NCBI GenBank assembly: GCA_030608765.1
Contig: JAUWDN010000055.1
Span: 1 to 6,958 of the forward strand
Source of the DNA: Promethearchaeota archaeon
GTDB taxonomy: Archaea; Asgardarchaeota; Lokiarchaeia; Sigynarchaeales; SOKP01
Length of the DNA: 6,958 nt
Reading direction: 5' to 3'
Below the pieces are notes generated by a model. The model ran no database searches. It saw only the letters and a list, made by a program, of their open reading frames with translations, and was not told the DNA's origin. Every line of letters begins with the position of its first letter. Within the stretch, counting starts at the first letter, position 1. Below are positions 4,641-6,958 of this stretch, in pieces. The position numbers were made by a program, and so were the translations under genes.

Positions 4641-5438
4641 ATGTCGAAAGAAACTCCCGATAACATTAAACACGCTCTCCGAGCCATCGGTCTGACGGAC
4701 TACGAAGTTGCTATATACCTCACTCTAATCTCAAAAGGACCAATGGACGCAAGGGAACTTTCTGACGCTTCTGGGGTACCCTATTCTAGAATATATAATA
4801 TATTAACTCAGTTGGAGAAAGGAAAGAAGTTTCTTCACAAGGAGGAAGAATCAAGACCTAGTCGCTATTTTCCTAAAAGTCCTGACGAGGCTTTGACAAT
4901 AGCAAAAAAGCAGTATGGGGTTCGATTTGACAAATTCTCGGATGAAATTCTCCGTTACCTTACCCCTATTTACGAATCACACGATACGCCGATAAAAGTT
5001 TCGTTATACATCCACCGTGGAAGGGATATATGTATTAATAGAAGCTTGAATCTCATTGAACACGCAAGAAATTCTCTTTATTTAGTTGCACCCTATTACG
5101 AATTTCTAGATCTCTTTTACGAGGCGCTAAAAAAAGCAAGAGCCCGCGGAGTAACAGATATTAGGTTATTAATAGAAGAGAACTCTCTAAAAGACGAAAA
5201 ATTCGAAGAATTAATTAAAAAATACTCAGAAATCTGCGAAATCCGCTCCCGTGATCAAGTATTTGGAACAAGCATTGTAATGGATGAAGGGGAAGAAGCG
5301 TTCATAGTATTAACGCAGGAGATTTTTAAAGGATTAAGTTATTTCGGCGTAGCAACCGATCATGTAGCTTTTGGTCCAGCAAGTAATTTTTACTTTAGTT
5401 ACCTATACGAAACTGCTAAACCTTTAAAATTTGAATAA
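4641..5438 (+). CDS. TrmB-family transcriptional regulator
   Basis: The 265-residue protein has the full TrmB layout. Residues 8-80 are a winged helix-turn-helix, with LTDYEVAIYLTLISKGPMDA at 18-37 and VPYSRIYNILTQLEKGKKF at 46-64 as recognition helix and wing. Residues about 80-113 form a helical linker (dimerisation coiled coil). Residues about 118-258 form the phospholipase-D-like effector-binding domain, with SLNLIEHARNSLYLVAPYY at 135-153 and the strand ARGVTDIRLLIEE at 168-180. TrmB proteins in archaea sense sugars or other small molecules and regulate transport and central metabolism; the effector here cannot be read from the sequence. The C-terminal sugar-binding extension of the Thermococcus TrmB is absent, as in most short family members. 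The ATG has no Shine-Dalgarno sequence and an A/T dyad overlaps its box A, which suggests leaderless expression and self-control. It converges on the hydrolase gene with 19 bases between. Asgard genomes often carry many such regulators. Confidence 0.94.
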   Translation: MSKETPDNIKHALRAIGLTDYEVAIYLTLISKGPMDARELSDASGVPYSRIYNILTQLEKGKKFLHKEEESRPSRYFPKSPDEALTIAKKQYGVRFDKFSDEILRYLTPIYESHDTPIKVSLYIHRGRDICINRSLNLIEHARNSLYLVAPYYEFLDLFYEALKKARARGVTDIRLLIEENSLKDEKFEELIKKYSEICEIRSRDQVFGTSIVMDEGEEAFIVLTQEIFKGLSYFGVATDHVAFGPASNFYFSYLYETAKPLKFE

Positions 5439-5457
5439 GAAGACCTTGGAAGGTTAA

Positions 5458-6958
5458 CTAATTTACTTTTTCTTCAATAAAAACGGGAAGTATCAGGTGT
5501 GATGGATGATCTTTATCGTGATAGATCGTCTGAGTAGCACTTATGTAATTCGCATCATTTCGTTTCCCTGCAAGGTTGGAGTTAACATCAAATCTAGGAA
5601 AATTACTAGATGATATTTCCAATCGTATTTTATGGTTCTTTGGAAAATAAATAGCAGTTGTTCCAATTACTATTTCATACTTGTATATTTTATTGGGAAT
5701 AACTAGCTTGGGATCATTTAAATCACCATTAAGATAACGAGTTCTAACTCCTGAATCTATTACATTTATAGCTTTTTTATTACCAGGGTAAACATCAACG
5801 AGTTTAACCATAAAATCAGTATCCTTTACAGTGGTAGAGGCGAAAAGTATAATCTTTATTTCACCTATAACTTCTAAACCTTTTTCAAGTATTTGCGTTG
5901 AATATACTAAAACATCGTCCCGCGTCTCAATTTTAGTCTGATCTTGAGGGCCACTTAATAAAAACAAGTTTCTTCCTCCCTTTGTTATTACAGGATCAGA
6001 AGGATCAAATTGGTATACATCAGGGAGTTCTTTCTCTGGTTTTTTTTTTGAAAGTACTCCGTCCTCTAATAAACTATTACTTTTCCCGTTCGAGTGCAGG
6101 TATAAATTTATTTCAGTGGAGGAAGGTGGCCATTTATAGAAATCTCTCCAAATATTTTTATTTAGGATAAAAGCGTGTATAGGAGGTATTTTTGATAAAT
6201 CTGACTCTTTTTCTTTTAAACAGATATCGTACCACCAAAATGGGAGTATATTTTGAAAGAAAGTAATATCGTCTTTTAAGTGTGCGTACTTTAATGGCTT
6301 GATAAACAGTTTATCCATATTTATATGGGTCCATGGACCTATAATCATTTTAAATTTATCTTTGAAAAAAATTGGGGCTTTATCTTGAATTAGCTTCACG
6401 TCTCGCATCATATGCTCAATAAACATATCATACCAACCCCCAATAAATAACATAGGCGTTTTTAATTCATAGTTAAGCCCAAAAGCATATGGAGATAAAT
6501 CATAGTTATGAAAAATATTTCGTTCGTAAAACATTTCCTTTATTAGTTTTAAGAACGACCCTTGATCCATTTTCGACACATCCACATTCGTTTTATAGAC
6601 GCTATTCATCATCTTCATCAAGTACTTTGGATTCTCTACACTCGCCATATCTGATAATTTTGGCTTTTTTGAGTCTAAAGGCTCGTTGTAGAAGCTATTT
6701 GAAGGATTAAAAAACAATTGTTTATAAAATCCGTTTTTATCCCATTGATCAAAATCCATCGTTTTTAGATTTTTCATGCTAGCCGTAGAAAGCATTATCA
6801 AATACAGAGCTCCTGATAAACCAACTGGATATAATCCACCTGGGTGCCAAAAAACATTTGAATAAGAACTATGAATAGGGTTTAGGCAAGTGAGTAAATC
6901 TTCGTTGTTCCAAGATACAGCCAACTGTGTTATGCCTAAGTATGACAAACCCCACATT
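5458..6958 (-). CDS. CocE/NonD-family hydrolase (peptidase S15 type), N-terminus beyond the window
   Basis: The visible 499 residues are the C-terminal part of an alpha/beta hydrolase of the CocE/NonD, X-Pro dipeptidyl-peptidase S15 group. The nucleophile elbow GLSYLG stands at visible residues 3-8 (Ser5). GGWYDMF at 173-179 supplies the acid (Asp177) and IGPWTHIN at 206-213 the base (His211), matching the Ser-Asp-His triad of cocaine esterase. The region at about 30-160 is the helical cap. Residues about 280-495 form the jelly-roll domain, with DTDFMVKLVDVYP at 379-391, GVRTRYLNG at 403-411 and NHKIRLEISSSNFPRFDVN at 441-459. Because the family has about 110 residues before the nucleophile, the Met at 6957 is internal and the gene continues past 6958. 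The family hydrolyses esters or acyl-peptide bonds; substrate is unknown. A secretion signal cannot be judged. The stop is TAG, 19 bases from the convergent TrmB gene. Confidence 0.93.
   Translation of the reverse strand, partial: MWGLSYLGITQLAVSWNNEDLLTCLNPIHSSYSNVFWHPGGLYPVGLSGALYLIMLSTASMKNLKTMDFDQWDKNGFYKQLFFNPSNSFYNEPLDSKKPKLSDMASVENPKYLMKMMNSVYKTNVDVSKMDQGSFLKLIKEMFYERNIFHNYDLSPYAFGLNYELKTPMLFIGGWYDMFIEHMMRDVKLIQDKAPIFFKDKFKMIIGPWTHINMDKLFIKPLKYAHLKDDITFFQNILPFWWYDICLKEKESDLSKIPPIHAFILNKNIWRDFYKWPPSSTEINLYLHSNGKSNSLLEDGVLSKKKPEKELPDVYQFDPSDPVITKGGRNLFLLSGPQDQTKIETRDDVLVYSTQILEKGLEVIGEIKIILFASTTVKDTDFMVKLVDVYPGNKKAINVIDSGVRTRYLNGDLNDPKLVIPNKIYKYEIVIGTTAIYFPKNHKIRLEISSSNFPRFDVNSNLAGKRNDANYISATQTIYHDKDHPSHLILPVFIEEKVN

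Noticed and set aside
4502..4687. Minus-strand open frame across the TrmB start and the hairpin element
   Set aside because: It overlaps the TrmB HTH coding sequence and promoter, and its composition looks like translated A/T repeats.
5443..5454. Hairpin ACCT-TGGA-AGGT as a shared terminator between convergent genes
   Set aside because: Only four pairs and no T tract on either side; too weak to annotate.
5982..6170. Plus-strand open frames within the hydrolase gene (also 6489-6710)
   Set aside because: They are antisense to conserved hydrolase motifs and have no features of their own; the serine run in the second is an artefact of reverse reading.

Overview
The window is AT-rich DNA that looks archaeal and fits an Asgard archaeon of the Lokiarchaeia kind, although the lineage is an inference. 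The evidence is a TrmB-family sugar/stress-type regulator, an ArsR-like winged-helix regulator, a SlyD-like FKBP prolyl isomerase, an SPL-type radical SAM protein and a CocE/NonD-type hydrolase. Most intergenic spaces carry TATA-like box A elements rather than bacterial -35/-10 promoters. Some starts look leaderless (FKBP, the TrmB gene and the 1166 gene) and others have a Shine-Dalgarno (SD) sequence (the membrane protein at the left edge, the HTH gene, the gene at 2720). No rRNA, tRNA, CRISPR array, insertion sequence or transposase was seen.

Layout, left to right. A truncated membrane protein of DUF2585 type (1-339, minus) lies downstream of a SlyD-like FKBP (436-921, minus). Divergent from the FKBP is a 330-residue protein with paired CxC motifs (1166-2158, plus). 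It converges on a small winged-helix regulator with a TTG start (2205-2546, minus). That regulator is divergent from a nucleoside-deoxyribosyltransferase-like protein (2720-3208, plus), and the 173-bp promoter region they share holds two dyads that sit on the predicted TATA boxes. The latter gene converges on an SPL-family radical SAM protein (3249-4064, minus). Next comes a 52-residue single-helix membrane microprotein (4299-4457, plus), then a GC-richer element that could fold into two hairpins (4518-4566), then a TrmB-family regulator (4641-5438, plus). The window ends in a CocE/NonD-type alpha/beta hydrolase that lacks its N-terminus (5458-6958, minus).

Most genes look like separate, single-gene transcription units in alternating orientation. 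The best-supported functional pair is the ArsR-like regulator with the divergent deoxyribosyltransferase-like gene: the arrangement and the two dyads suggest an autoregulated two-gene switch. The most unusual non-coding signal is the element at 4518-4566. A CTTGCG segment there can pair with either of two downstream CGCAAG copies, a geometry seen in RNA switches, but no known class is recognised.
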